Notes under the pieces: model-generated
The model's database searches: none
Seen by the model: the letters and a program-made list of their open reading frames with translations, nothing else
Told to the model about the DNA's origin: nothing
Source: Cryptomeria japonica
Lineage: Eukaryota > Streptophyta > Pinopsida > Cupressales > Cupressaceae
Reading direction: 5' to 3'
NCBI RefSeq assembly: GCF_030272615.1
Contig: NW_026729145.1
Span: 102,501 to 122,500 of the forward strand
DNA: 20,000 nt
Shown: in pieces, positions 9,847-20,000 of the stretch
Numbering within the stretch: the stretch's first letter is position 1
Layout of the letters: the number at the start of each line of letters is the position of its first letter
Made by a program: the position numbers and the translations under genes

Positions 9847-9876
9847 GAATCAGACAAATAGCTTATATAGGGGAGG
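9847..9876 (+). promoter_or_regulatory. Pol I promoter-like box 6
   Basis: The core is intact, with predicted +1 near 9869. AGGGGAG (9869-9875) pairs with CTCCCCT (9897-9903). GGTTG-T-GCGCA-T-TGCGC-CAACC then forms a second hairpin at 9904-9925 with no gap between the two. It is the last box before the 38/52-bp palindromic array. Confidence 0.6.
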
Positions 9877-10011
9877 TGTTGGGTTTGATGGGTCGACTCC
9901 CCTGGTTGTGCGCATTGCGCCAACCTCAAAGACCCTGCATTGCGGATGAAGTCGAAAGTCAGAGTTTGGTGTGCTACAAGGTGTGGTCGAAGGTGCTCAC
10001 CTAGGTGTGCA

Positions 10012-10630
10012 CCTTTGGAGCGCAGGAAAAGTGCCCTCCAAAAGTGCGCACCTTTGGAGTGCACAAAAGTGCCCTCCAAAAGTGCGCACCTTTGGAGCGC
10101 ACAAAAGTGCCCTCCAAAAAGTGCCCTCCAAAAGTGCGCACCTTTGGAGCGCACAAAAGTGCCCTCCAAAAAGTGCCCTCCAAAAGTGCGCACCTTTGGA
10201 GTGCAGAAAAGTGCCCTCCAAAAAGTGCCCTCCAAAAGTGTGCACCTTTGGAGTGCACAAAAGTGCCCTCCAAAAGTGCGCACCTTTGGAGCGCAGAAAA
10301 GTGCCCTCCAAAAAGTGCCCTCCAAAAGTGCGCACCTTTGGAGCGCAGAAAAGTGCCCTCCAAAAAGTGCCCTCCAAAAGTGCGCACCTTTGGAGCGCAG
10401 AAAAGTGCCCTCCAAAAAGTGCCCTCCAAAAGTGCGCACCTTTGGAGCGCAGAAAAGTGCCCTCCAAAAAGTGCCCTCCAAAAGTGCGCACCTTTGGAGC
10501 GCACAAAAGTGCCCTCCAAAAAGTGCCCTCCAAAAGTGCGCACCTTTGGAGCGCACAAAAGTGCCCTCCAAAAGTGCGCACCTTTGGAGCGCACAAAAGT
10601 GCCCTCCAAAAGTGCGCACTTTTGGTGCGC
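10012..10630. repeat. Palindromic 38/52-bp tandem array
   Basis: Fourteen CCTTTTGG/CCTTTGGAG blocks occur at 10012, 10051, 10089, 10141, 10193, 10245, 10283, 10335, 10387, 10439, 10491, 10543, 10581 and (degenerate) 10619. Spacings are 38 or 52 bp, and the 14-bp difference is one extra AAAAGTGCCCTCCA. Each unit contains a fold-back in which CTCCAAA and TTTGGAG flank AGTGCGCACC, itself almost palindromic (for example 10074-10097). The array sits between promoter-like boxes 6 and 7. Stop-free frames on both strands are a composition effect. Confidence 0.9.
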
Positions 10631-10715
10631 ACCAAGGCGCTGGTTCGGTCGTTGCAGGCGAGTTCGGAAGTTGGGGTCGATGTCCTGAGCGGAGGTGCAA
10701 ACTACACAGGTGTCG

Positions 10716-10745
10716 GAATCGGACAAATAGCTTATATAGGGGAGG
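10716..10745 (+). promoter_or_regulatory. Pol I promoter-like box 7
   Basis: GAATCGGACAAATAGCT precedes TATATAGGGGAGG, with predicted +1 near 10738. It is the first of the 311-bp family. GTGTCGGAATC upstream replaces the GTGTGGGAATC of its sisters. Confidence 0.6.
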
Positions 10746-11026
10746 TGTATGCTTCGATGGGTCGACTCCCCAGGTTGAGCGCACCGCGCCAACCTCAAAG
10801 ACCCTACGGTATGGATGAAGTCGGAAGTTGGGTCCGATGACCGATTCGATTAGTAGGTATGCTCATGAGGTCGGAATTTGGGTCCGATGACCTGCCATGT
10901 GCAGGAAGGCGAATGTTGGCACTGTGCGTTGCAAGGTGCACACCAAGGTGCTGGTGCGGTCTTTTTAGTCGAGTTCGGAAGTTGGGGTCGATGTCCTGAT
11001 CGGAGGTGCAAGCTACACAGGTGTGG

Positions 11027-11056
11027 GAATCGGACAAATAGCTTATATAGGGGAGG
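11027..11056 (+). promoter_or_regulatory. Pol I promoter-like box 8
   Basis: The core is intact, with predicted +1 near 11049. The downstream CTCCCCGAG-TTG replaces the CTCCCCGGGTTG of boxes 9 and 10, which weakens one pair of the second hairpin. Confidence 0.6.
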
Positions 11057-11337
11057 TGTATGCTTCGTTGGGTCGACTCCCCGAGTTGAGCGCACCGCGC
11101 CAACCTCAAAGACCCTACGGTATGGATGAAGTCGGAAGTTGGGTCCGATGACCGATTCGATATGTAGGCATACTCGCGAGGTCGGAATTTGGGTCCGATG
11201 ACCTGCCATGTGCAGGAAGGCGAATGTTGGCACTGTGCGTTGCAAGGTGCGCACCAAGGCGCTGGTTCGGTCGTTGCAGGCGAGTTCGGAAGTTGGGGTC
11301 GATGTCCTGATCGGAGGTGCAAACTACACAGGTGTGG

Positions 11338-11367
11338 GAATCGGACAAATAGCTTATATAGGGGAGG
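11338..11367 (+). promoter_or_regulatory. Pol I promoter-like box 9
   Basis: The core is intact, with predicted +1 near 11360. GGGGAG pairs with CTCCCC at 11388-11393. GGTTG (11395-11399) pairs with CAACC (11412-11416) around GCGC-ACC-GCGC. Confidence 0.6.
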
Positions 11368-11648
11368 TGTATGCTTCGTTGGGTCGACTCCCCGGGTTGA
11401 GCGCACCGCGCCAACCTCAAAGACCCTACGGTATGGATGAAGTCGGAAGTTGTGTCCGATGACCGATTCGATATGTAGGCATACTCGCGAGGTCGGAATT
11501 TGGGTCCGATGACCTGCCATGTGCAGGAAGGCGAATGTTGGGACTGTGCGTCGCAAGGTGCGCACCAAGGCGCTGGTGCCGTCGTTGCAGTCGAGTTCGG
11601 AAGTTGGGGTCGATGTCCTGGTCAGAGGTGCAAACTACACAGGTGTGG

Positions 11649-11678
11649 GAATCGGACAAATAGCTTATATAGGGGAGG
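11649..11678 (+). promoter_or_regulatory. Pol I promoter-like box 10
   Basis: The core is intact, with predicted +1 near 11671. It is the last of the 311-bp family. It is followed by the 50/56-bp array instead of another full unit. Confidence 0.6.
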
Positions 11679-11823
11679 TGTATGCTTCGATGGGTCGACT
11701 CCCCGGGTTGAGCGCACCGCGCCAACCTCAAAGACCCTACAGTATGGATGAAGTCGGAAGTTGGGTCCGATGACCGATTCGATACGTAGGCATATTGGCG
11801 AGGTCTGAATTTGTGTCCGATGA

Positions 11824-12084
11824 CCTGCCATGCGCAGGAAGGCGGAATTTGGGTCCGATGACCGAGTTGATGGCGTGCCATGCGCAGAAAGGCGGAATTT
11901 GGGTCCGATGACCGAGTTGATGTTGATGGCCCGCCATGCACAGGAAGGCGGAATTTGGGTCCGATGACCGATTTGAAGGCGTGCCATGCGCAGAAAGGCG
12001 GAGTTTGGGTCCGATGACCGAGTTGATATTGATGGCCCGCCATGCGCAGGAAGGCGGAATTTGGGTCCGATGACCTGACATACG
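11824..12084. repeat. Alternating 50/56-bp tandem array
   Basis: Five units are marked by GGAATTTGGGTCCGATGACC (GGAGTTT in one) at 11844, 11894, 11950, 12000 and 12056, spaced 50, 56, 50 and 56 bp. The 6-bp difference is an extra GTTGAT or ATTGAT before GGC, so the real unit is a 106-bp dimer. Each unit also has a GCCATGCGCAGRAAGGCG block. The same motifs occur singly in the 311-bp repeats, so this array is an amplified piece of them. Confidence 0.85.
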
Positions 12085-12193
12085 CATGGAGTCCGACTCG
12101 GGGGCCGATGTTCGATTCGATGACTTGCATTGTGGGTAAAGTCGGAAGTTGTGGTCTTTGACCCGATTCGATGACCAGACTTCGGCTGCTTGA

Positions 12194-12223
12194 GAATCGG
12201 ACAAATAACTTATATAGGGGAGG
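12194..12223 (+). promoter_or_regulatory. Pol I promoter-like box 11
   Basis: GAATCGGACAAATAACT precedes TATATAGGGGAGG, with predicted +1 near 12216. This gene-proximal type has AAC where arrays A and B have AGC. GGGGAGG (12217-12223) pairs with CCTCCCC (12240-12246). Confidence 0.6.
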
Positions 12224-12247
12224 TAGTGTTCTCGAGCATCCTCCCCC

Positions 12248-12343
12248 CGTGCCCGTTTATGTCGATTGATGCTGGTGCTCGACTGGTTGGAGCGCTCGGA
12301 TGCAAAAATCTTGCACCAGGATTTATCGATTGTGATGGACACG
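12248..12343 (+). other. Promoter-proximal long hairpin, unit 11
   Basis: The left arm 12248-12278 can pair with 12313-12343. By hand I count 25 of 31 positions paired, including four G-U. The arm starts within two bases of the end of the short +1 hairpin (12217-12246). Compared with unit 13, the pair C:G is T:A at 12276:12315 and at 12266:12325. Confidence 0.55.
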
Positions 12344-12634
12344 GCAAGTCTCCTGATTGCTATGCAGGAGCTCATCGTGAATCTCTATGCGGCCTTGGTA
12401 TGGACTCGACCTGCGGAATGGTTCGGCAATGGTAGTCGCTCCAACACGTCCTTGCAATGGCCACAGAGGTGATTCGACTAGAGCTCCAGTCTAGCTTTTG
12501 GGTTGCTTGGCGGACTGGTATAGCCGCGATCGAGTTCCGGCCATGAACGTTTTAGATAGCTCTTGGGCTTTCTGGGACGGAAGTCGGAAGTTTGGGCTGT
12601 TGTCCGATTTGATGACCATTCTTCGGATGTGTGA

Positions 12635-12664
12635 GAATCGGACAAATAACTTATATAGGGGACT
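12635..12664 (+). promoter_or_regulatory. Pol I promoter-like box 12
   Basis: The core is TATATAGGGGACT, the only copy lacking GGGGAGG; predicted +1 is near 12657. The change is matched downstream: AGGGGACTG (12657-12665) can pair with CAGCCCCCT (12678-12686), with one A-C mismatch, so the hairpin is kept. Confidence 0.55.
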
Positions 12665-12686
12665 GTGTTGTCTCACGCAGCCCCCT

Positions 12687-12785
12687 CCGTGCCCCTCTAT
12701 CTCGACCGATGTTGGTGCTTGAAAGGGTTGGGATCGCTCGGATTTATAAACGTGCACCACCATTTGTCGAGTGTGAGGGACGCGG
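12687..12785 (+). other. Promoter-proximal long hairpin, unit 12
   Basis: The left arm 12687-12718 can pair with 12754-12784 in the same register as units 11 and 13, with about six internal mismatches. It begins immediately after the short +1 hairpin (12657-12686). The pair at 12716:12756 is T:A, as in unit 11. Confidence 0.55.
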
Positions 12786-13124
12786 CAGGTCTCCTAAATG
12801 CTATACGGGCGCTCTCTGAGAATCTCTATCCGGCCTCGACACAGACTAGTCTTGCTGAATGGTTTGGCACTGGTAGTCGATCCAACACGTCGTTGTTGTG
12901 GCCGCCTAGGCGATTCGATTCGAGCCCCCGTCTAGCTTTTGGGTTGCTTGGCGGATTTTGCCCTATCCGCAAGTGAGCTCGGTCCCTAAACGTTCGAGAA
13001 ACCCGATTGCTATGCGCCGACTCTCTTTCTTGCGAGCCTCCATCTAGCTTTTGGGTCTCTACGGAACGGAAGTCGGAATCTGGGACCGTTGTTTGATTCG
13101 ACGAGGCAGACTACGGTTGTGCGA

Positions 13125-13154
13125 GAATCGGACAAATAACTTATATAGGGGAGG
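13125..13154 (+). promoter_or_regulatory. Candidate 35S pre-rRNA promoter (Pol I box 13)
   Basis: GAATCGGACAAATAACT precedes TATATAGGGGAGG, with predicted +1 near 13147. It is the rightmost of the thirteen boxes and so closest to the 18S gene, which must lie beyond 20000. By plant consensus it is the best candidate for the gene promoter, the others being spacer promoters. If that is right, the 188-bp array and everything to the right are 5' ETS. It is also followed by the most regular long hairpin of the three proximal units. Direct start-site evidence is lacking. Confidence 0.6.
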
Positions 13155-13176
13155 TGTTGACTGGAGCATTCTCCCC

Positions 13177-13270
13177 CGTGCCCCTCTAACTCGACCAATG
13201 CTGGCGCTCGAACGGTGGTAGCGCTCGGATTTTCGTTGAGCGCCAGCATTGGTCGATTTAGAGGGGCATG
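13177..13270 (+). other. Promoter-proximal long hairpin, unit 13
   Basis: Arms 13177-13209 and 13238-13270 are inverted repeats: 33 positions with a single mismatch (13190/13257) and one G-U (13178/13269), and a 28-nt loop. The arm starts immediately after the short hairpin formed by GGGGAG (13148-13153) and CTCCCC (13171-13176). The predicted transcript would therefore begin with two abutting stems from about +1 to +124. Confidence 0.8.
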
Positions 13271-13518
13271 CGAGATTCCCGAATGCTATGCGAGGGCTCT
13301 AACGGAAATGTCTATTGGTTTCGGTATGGATGCAATTGCGAGTGGTTCGGCAAAGGTAGTCGTTCCGATGCGTCCATGTCGTGGCCAAATCGATAATTCG
13401 ATTTGAGCCCTCGTATAGCATTTGGGTCTCTCGATGTGATTCCGCATTCCAGTCCCTTTGGGCACTGCTTGAGCCGCATCCCAGGGGGTTCCCTTCCCAA
13501 TAATCTGCCTCGCAACCC

Positions 13519-16500
13519 GATTGCTATGCGGTGAGGCTCCTCGGCCGCCTCGGAACTATCTGTGTATCAGACGCATCGCGGGATAAGGGGTTGGCAACGG
13601 TAGTCGCCCCAAGCGCGTCCGATGCTTGGACCATTCCGAGGCGGCCCTGAAGCCTCTTCCGTCTAGCCGTTGGGTCCTTCTCGCCGCATCCCTTGCCTCG
13701 CACCCCGATTGCTATGCGGTGAGGCTCCTCGGCCGCCTTGGAACTATCTGTGTATCAGACGCATCGCGGGATAAGGGGTTGTCACTGGTAGTCGCCCCAA
13801 GCGCGTCCGATGCTTGGACCATTCCGAGGCGGCCCTGAAGCCTCTTCCGTCTAGCCGTTGGGTCCTTCTCGCCGCATCCCTCGACTCGCACCCCGATTGC
13901 TATGCGGTGAGGCTCCTCGGCCGCCTTGGAACTATCTGTGTATCGGACGCGTCGCGGGATAAGGGGTTGTCACTGGTAGTCGCCCCAAGCGCGTCCGATG
14001 CTTGGACCATTCCGAGGCGGCCCTGAAGCCTCTTCCGTCTAGCCGTTGGGTCCTTCTCGCCGCATCCCTCGCCTCGCACCCCGATTGCTATGCGGTGAGG
14101 CTCCTCGGCCGCCTTGGAACTATCTGTGTATCGGACGCGTCGCGGGATAAGGGGTTGTCACTGGTAGTCGCCCCAAGCGCGTGCGATGCATGGACCATTC
14201 CCAGGCGGCCCTGAAGCCTCTTCCGTCTAGCCGTTGGGTCCTTCTCGCCGCATCCCTCGCCTCGCACCCCGATTGCTATGCGGTGAGGCTCCTCGGCCGC
14301 CTTGGAACTATCTGTGTATCGGACGCGTCGCGGGATAAGGGGTTGTCACTGGTAGTCGCCCCAAGCGCGTCCGATGCTTGGACCATTCCGAGGCGGCCCT
14401 GAAGCCTCTTCCGTCTAGCCGTTGGGTCCTTCTCGCCGCATCCCTCGCCTCGCACCCCGATTGCTATGCGGTGAGGCTCCTCGGCCGCCTTGGAACTATC
14501 TGTGTATCGGACGCGTCGCGGGATAAGGGGTTGTCACTGGTAGTCGCCCCAAGCGCGTCCGATGCTTGGACCATTCCGAGGCGGCCCTGAAGCCTCTTCC
14601 GTCTAGCCGTTGGGTCCTTCTCGCCGCATCCCTCGCCTCGCACCCCGATTGCTATGCGGTGAGGCTCCTCGGCCGCCTTGGAACTATCTGTGTATCGGAC
14701 GCGTCGCGGGATAAGGGGTTGTCACTGGTAGTCGCCCCAAGCGCGTCCGATGCTTGGACCATTCCGAGGCGGCCCTGAAGCCTCTTCCGTCTAGCCGTTG
14801 GGTCCTTCTCGCCGCATCCCTCGCCTCGCACCCCGATTGCTATGCGGTGAGGCTCCTCGGCCGCCTTGGAACTATCTGTGTATCGGACGCATCGCGGGAT
14901 AAGGGGTTGTCACTGGTAGTCGCCCCAAGCGCGTCCGATGCTTGGACCATTCCGAGGCGGCCCTGAAGCCTCTTCCGTCTAGCCGTTGGGTCCTTCTCGC
15001 CGCATCCCTCGCCTCGCACCCCGATTGCTATGCGGTGAGGCTCCTCGGCCGCCTTGGAACTATCTGTGTATCGGACGCGTCGCGGGATAAGGGGTTGTCA
15101 CTGGTAGTCGCCCCAAGCGCGTCCGATGCTTGGACCATTCCGAGGCGGCCCTGAAGCCTCTTCCGTCTAGCCGTTGGGTCCTTCTCGCCGCATCCCTCGC
15201 CTCGCACCCCGATTGCTATGCGGTGAGGCTCCTCGGCCGCCTTGGAACTATCTGTGTATCGGACGCGTCGCGGGATAAGGGGTTGTCACTGGTAGTCGCC
15301 CCAAGCGCGTCCGATGCTTGGACCATTCCGAGGCGGACCTGAAGCCTCTTCCGTCTAGCCGTTGGGTCCTTCTCGCCGCATCCCTCGCCTCGCACCCCGA
15401 TTGCTATGCGGTGAGGCTCCTCGGCCGCCTTGGAACTATCTGTGTATCGGACGCGTCGCGGGATAAGGGGTTGTCACTGGTAGTCGCCCCAAGCGCGTCC
15501 GATGCTTGGACCATTCCGAGGCGGCCCTGAAGCCTCTTCCGTCTAGCCGTTGGGTCCTTCTTGCCGCATCCCTCGCCTCGCACCCCGATTGCTATGCGGT
15601 GAGGCTCCTCGGCCGCCTTGGAACTATCTGTGTATCGGACGCGTCGCGGGATAAGGGGTTGTCACTGGTAGTCGCCCCAAGCGCGTCCGATGCTTGGACC
15701 ATTCCGAGGCGGCCCTGAAGCCTCTTCCGTCTAGCCGTTGGGTCCTTCTCGCCGCATCCCTCGCCTCGCACCCCGATTGCTATGCGGTGAGGCTCCTCGG
15801 CCGCCTTGGAACTATCTGTGTATCGGACGCATCGCGGGATAAGGGGTTGTCACTGGTAGTCGCCCCAAGCGCGTCCGATGCTTGGACCATTCCGAGGCGG
15901 CCCTGAAGCCTCTTCCGTCTAGCCGTTGGGTCCTTCTCGCCGCATCCCTCGCCTCGCACCCCGATTGCTATGCGGTGAGGCTCCTCGGCCGCCTTGGAAC
16001 TATCTGTGTATCGGACGCGTCGCGGGATAAGGGGTTGTCACTGGTAGTCGCCCCAAGCGCGTCCGATGCTTGGACCATTCCGAGGCGGACCTGAAGCCTC
16101 TTCCGTCTAGCCGTTGGGTCCTTCTCGCCGCATCCCTCGCCTCGCACCCCGATTGCTATGCGGTGAGGCTCCTCGGCCGCCTTGGAACTATCTGTGTATC
16201 GGACGCGTCGCGGGATAAGGGGTTGTCACTGGTAGTCGCCCCAAGCGCGTCCGATGCTTGGACCATTCCGAGGCGGCCCTGAAGCCTCTTCCGTCTAGCC
16301 GTTGGGTCCTTCTCGCCGCATCCCTCGCCTCGCACCCCGATTGCTATGCGGTGAGGCTCCTCGGCCGCCTTGGAACTATCTGTGTATCGGACGCGTCGCG
16401 GGATAAGGGGTTGTCACTGGTAGTCGCCCCAAGCGCGTCCGATGCTTGGACCATTCCGAGGCGGACCTGAAGCCTCTTCCCTCTAGCCGTTGGGGCTTTC

Positions 16501-18191
16501 TCGCCGCATCCCTCGCCTCGCACCCCGATTGCTATTCGGTGAGGCTCCTCGGCCGCCTTGGAACTATCTGTGTATCGGACGCATCGCGGGATAAGGGGTT
16601 GGCAGTGGTAGTCGCCCCAAGCGCGTCCGATGCTTGGACCATTCCGAGGCGGCCCTGCAGCCTCTTCCGTCTAGCCGTTGGGGCCATCTCGCTGCATCCC
16701 CCACCTCGCACCACGATTGCTATGCGGTGAGGCTCCTTGGCCGCCTCGGAACTATCTGTGTATCGGACGCATCGCGGGATAAGGGGTTGTCACTGGTAGT
16801 CGCCCCAAGCGCGTCCGATGCTTGGACTATTCCGAGGCGGCCCTGCAGCCTCTTCCGTCTAGCCGTTGGGGCCATCTCGCCGCATCCCCCAGCTCCTCGG
16901 CCGCCTCGGAACTATCTGTGTATCGGACGCATCGCGGGATAAGGGGTTGGCAGTGGTAGTCGCCCCAAGCGCGTTCGATGCTTGGACTATTCCGAGGCGG
17001 CCCCGCAGCCTCTTCCGTCTACCCTTTGGGGCCATCTCGCCGCATCCCTCGCCTCGCACCCCGATTGCTATGCGGTGAGGCTCCTCGGCCGCCTGGGAAC
17101 TATCTTCGTATCGGATGCATCGCGGGATAAGGGGTTGTCACTGGTAGTCGCCCCAAGCGCGTCCGATGCTTGGACTATTCCGAGGCGGCCCTGTGGCCTC
17201 TTCCGTCTAGCCGTTGGGGCCATCTCGCCGCATCCCTCACCTCGCACCCCCATTGCTATGCGGTGAGGCTCCTCGGCCGCCTTGGAACTGTCTTCGTATC
17301 GGAAGCATCGCGGGATAAGGGGTTGTCACTGGTAGTCGCCCCAAGCGCGTCCGATGCTTGGACTATTCCGAGGCGGCCCTGCAGCCTCTTCCGTCTAGCC
17401 GTTGGGGCCATCTCGCCGCATCCCCCACCTCGCACCCGGATTGCTATGCGGTGAGGCTCCTCGGCCGCCTTGGAACTATCTTCGTATCGGACGCATCGCG
17501 GGATAAGGGGTTGTCACTGGTAGTCGCCCCAAGCGCGTCCGATGCTTGGACTATTCCGACGCGGCCCTGTGGCCTCTTCCGTCTAGCCGTTGGGGCCATC
17601 TCGCCGCATCCCCCACCTCGCACCCCGATTGCTATGCGGTGAGGCTCCTCGGCCGCCTTGGAACCATCTTCGTATCGGACGCATCGCGGGATGAGGGGTT
17701 GTCACTGGTAGTCGCCCCAAGCGTGTCCGATGCTTGGACCATTCCGAGGCGGCCCTGAAGCCTCTTCCGTCTAGCCGTTGGGGCCTTCCCGCCCCATCCC
17801 TCGCCTCGCACCCCCGATTGCTATGCGGTGAGGCTCCTCGGCCGCCTTGGAACCATCTGTGTATCGGACGCATCGCGGGATAAGGGGTTGGCACTGGTAG
17901 TCGCCCCAAGCGCGTCCGATGCTTGGAGCATTCCGAGGTGGCCCTGAAGCCTCTTCCGTCTAGCCGTTGGGGCCTTCCCGCCCCATCCCTCGCCTCGCAC
18001 CCCGATTGATATGCGGTGAGGCTCCTCGGCCGCCTTGGAACTATCTGTGTATCGGACGCATCGCGGGATAAGGGGTTGGCACTGGTAGTCGTCCCAATCG
18101 CGTCCGATGCTTGGACCATTCCGAGGCGGCCCTGCAGCCTCTTCCGTTTAGCCGTCGGGGCCTTCCCGCCGCATCCCTCGCCTCGCATCCC
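13519..18191 (+). repeat. 188-bp tandem repeat array (25 units)
   Basis: Counting from GATTGCTATGCGGTGAGG, units start at 13519, 13707 and every 188 bp to 16715. One unit is then shortened by 28 bp, and further starts are at 17063, 17251, 17439, 17627, 17816 (one extra C) and 18004. Central units (about 13707-16500) are almost identical, while the right end diverges (GGGGCCATCTCGCCGC, ATCTTCGTATCGG). Each unit carries an inverted repeat, GGCCGCCTTGGAA with TTCCGAGGCGGCC. The recurring 70-codon open frame in each unit is a by-product of the repeat. Its position right of the last promoter box suggests it is in the 5' ETS. Confidence 0.95.
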
Positions 18192-20000
18192 GATTCCTAT
18201 GCGGTGAGTCTTCTCGGCCGCCGCGGAACTATACCTGTTATTGCTACTGCATCCTTCGGCTGGTAACCTCCTCTGCCGCCTTGGAACGTTCTCTTTGTCG
18301 GACGCGTCGCGGGATAAGGGGTTGGCACTGGTAGTCGCCCCAAGCGCGCCCGATGCATAGACCGCTCCGAGTTGACCTTGCTTTCAGCCTCTCACATGCA
18401 TAGACCTCTCTGAGTCGACCCTGCAGCCTCTCACGTTTAGCCTTTGGAATCTCGCCTCACAACATGATTGCTATCCTTGATGCATCCCTTGCCTCGAGCC
18501 CTGATTGCTTTCTTGGCTGCATCCCTCCTCTCCTCACAGCCCGGTTGTCATCACTGCTTCATCCGTCGCTTCATGCATTCTGGCTGCTGGGCCCTTCCCA
18601 CCGCACACCTCGATTGCTATCTCTTCTGCATCACACACCCCGATTGCTATCTCTGCTACATCCCTCGGCTCTCACTTCTGCATCCTTCGCCTCCCACCTC
18701 GATTGCTATCAATGCTGCATCCGTAACCTCACACCCCGATTGCTATGCGGGGAGGCTCCTTGGCCGCCTTGGAAATTTCTGTGTGTCGGACGCACCGCGG
18801 GATAAGGGGTTGGCACTGGTAGTCGCCCCAAGTGCGCCCGATTCTTAGACCGCTTCGAGGTGACCTCGTAGCCTCTTTCGTCCAGGCTTCCTGCCTTCAA
18901 CGCCCTTTTTACACCTCGATTGCTATGCGCGGGCTCGTTGGCGTCTATCACCTCTCTGCGAAGAGTGGCACGATGATTGTTGGGGTAAATCGTAGCAGTC
19001 CGATCTCTGGCCTTGGGCCATTGTGAGGGCTGATCGATTTCCTGTGCGCATCTCGTGTTCGCCCAGTAACAGACTCGACGACTTGTAATCGGTCTTGTTC
19101 CCGATTGTTCCTGGAGGTAGTCTTCGGAACTCTTGGATTTGACCTGTCACTCGAACTGTCCTCTTCCGAGGATGCTTGTGTGTGTGTGCTTGTGCCATTT
19201 CCTTGGCGGTATTAACGAGATATTAAAGAGCGGAGTGAGCGCCTCGCCCAGCTATGTTTGGGGCTCTCACTCCCTTACCCGGTGTGCGACCGCTTTGCAC
19301 GTAGGTTGCGGAGCATCGCGACTCTTTCGATGTTTGGCGGTTGTCTTCCGGTGATGCGTTGGTCCCGAAGTGCACGTTACTAGCATTTCTGCCATTGTTC
19401 TCGATCTTTGGCACGTTCCTTCGTTGCAATTGGATATATATCTCCGTTTATACGCGCAGGCTTCTCCCGCCTATTCAGCGCTGTCCCACTCTCAGCACTC
19501 TCGTGGTCTCCTTGGCTTCTCTCTCCCGTGAGCGAGCTCTCTTCTCGAGTCTTTTCCATGTCCCATGGAGGTTGCCTTGCGAAATTCGGGCACACAAACG
19601 TGACCGGATAAGAGCGGAATTGCCTATGAGGAGAAGCTCACCTTAGGGAGCAGCAATGCCGAGTGTTTCGACAGAGGGTAGAGGGGGCGTTGTTTGGGCG
19701 GTTGCACAAAAGAGTGCTACGGTTGCACTGAAGGTTGCTTCTTCGTCTCCGACGAACTCTTCGAGGCAAAAAAGCTTGTATACGGGGTCGAGGTGGGACT
19801 GTTCGTGCGAGTTGCGCCACCAAAAGTGCGTAGGGGGCATATACCTGGGAAATGGATGTCTCTGAGTGGCCTTACTCGGTCGCGTGCACGGTGCATTCTC
19901 TAACGGCAGGACTGTCGCGAGCATGTGCGGTTCGGATGTTTTCGGGTAAAGGGTTCCGTACGGGATGTTCTTCCCAGGCTCCTGTGAACCGAGACTCTGC

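Larger units (their letters stand above)
8941..9960 (+). repeat. Spacer-promoter array A (157-bp period)
   Basis: Six promoter-like boxes have TATATA starting at 9016, 9173, 9393, 9550, 9707 and 9864. Four of the five spacings are exactly 157 bp, and one is 220 bp because of an extra GTGCACCTTTGG segment. Each unit has, in order, GAAGTYRAAAGTTGGGGT, a GTCCTAAT block, TACACATGTATGAG, the promoter box, GGGTCGACTCCCC and CGCCAACCTCAAAGACC. The layout matches duplicated spacer promoters known from plant and animal rDNA spacers. Confidence 0.75.
10622..11823 (+). repeat. Spacer-promoter array B (311-bp period)
   Basis: Four promoter boxes have TATATA at 10733, 11044, 11355 and 11666, each exactly 311 bp apart. 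Besides the promoter box, a unit holds CACCAAGGCGCTGGTTCGG, GAGTTCGGAAGTTGGGGTCG, TGCAAACTACACAGGTG, GGGTCGACTCCCC, CGCCAACCTCAAAGACC, and two copies of TCGGAAKTTGGGTCCGATGACC flanking a TAGGCATAC segment. The period is nearly twice 157, but the second half lacks a promoter box, so this is a composite rather than a simple dimer of array A. Confidence 0.8.
12085..13500 (+). repeat. Gene-proximal promoter units (three copies, 441-490 bp)
   Basis: Three diverged units carry TATATA at 12211, 12652 and 13142. Each runs in order: GTCGGAAGT-rich segment, promoter box, two contiguous inverted repeats, a GCGCTCGGAT block, then a segment resembling the 188-bp repeat (ATTGCTATGC or AATGCTATRC, GGTAGTCGNTCC, TCTAGCTTTTGGGT). 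Their lower mutual similarity suggests they are older or less homogenised than arrays A and B. Because no TATATAGGGG box exists to the right of 13151, the gene promoter proper is most likely among these. Confidence 0.7.

Overview
The window is non-coding nuclear ribosomal DNA from a land plant: the intergenic spacer (IGS) of a 35S (18S-5.8S-26S) rDNA unit, carrying two 5S rRNA genes. I see no protein-coding gene. Three things support this. (1) Two complete plant-type 5S rRNA genes lie on the minus strand at 136-253 and 6170-6287. (2) Thirteen copies of the plant RNA polymerase I start-site consensus TATATAGGGG lie on the plus strand between 9016 and 13151. (3) The rest is nested tandem repeats. 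The 5S sequence (GGGCCGGAG, then AGTCCCGGTGTTGCACCC at the 3' end) looks to me more like a gymnosperm than a flowering plant, from memory and unconfirmed. Linkage of 5S to 35S rDNA ('L-type') is known in bryophytes, some gymnosperms such as Ginkgo, and some Asteraceae.

Layout, left to right on the plus strand, which is the inferred 35S sense strand. 1-1508: a 5S-bearing module, namely 5S gene, GC-rich flank, A-rich degenerate repeats and a C-rich CACCC/CCACC minisatellite. 1509-5730: a composite GC-rich array full of GGTGCGCACC palindromes, interrupted by seven T-rich islands. 5731-6034: GC-rich 5S-adjacent spacer. 6035-7542: second copy of the 5S module, differing from the first at four positions by hand comparison. 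7543-8745: extended C-rich minisatellite. 8746-8940: truncated promoter-unit remnant. 8941-9960: six Pol I promoter-like boxes, mostly on a 157-bp period. 10012-10630: 38/52-bp palindromic array. 10622-11823: four promoter boxes on an exact 311-bp period. 11824-12084: short array alternating 50 and 56 bp. 12085-13500: three larger promoter units (441-490 bp). 13519-18192: 25 units of a 188-bp tandem repeat. 18192-18930: decayed repeats. 18930-20000: single-copy sequence, inferred to be 5' external transcribed spacer (ETS). The 18S gene is not reached.

The most interesting observation is structural. Every promoter-like box I checked is followed from its predicted +1 by a short hairpin in which the initiating GGGGAG pairs with a downstream CTCCCC. 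A second hairpin starts at or next to the base of the first. In the three gene-proximal copies the second hairpin has 31-33-position arms in a conserved register, with paired substitutions (C:G versus T:A) at two positions. The 188-bp repeat appears to derive from sequence downstream of these same promoters. It carries its own conserved fold-back, whose usual imperfection is a G-U wobble only in plus-strand RNA.

The long open frames in the GC-rich arrays result from stop-poor repeats and are not called as genes.
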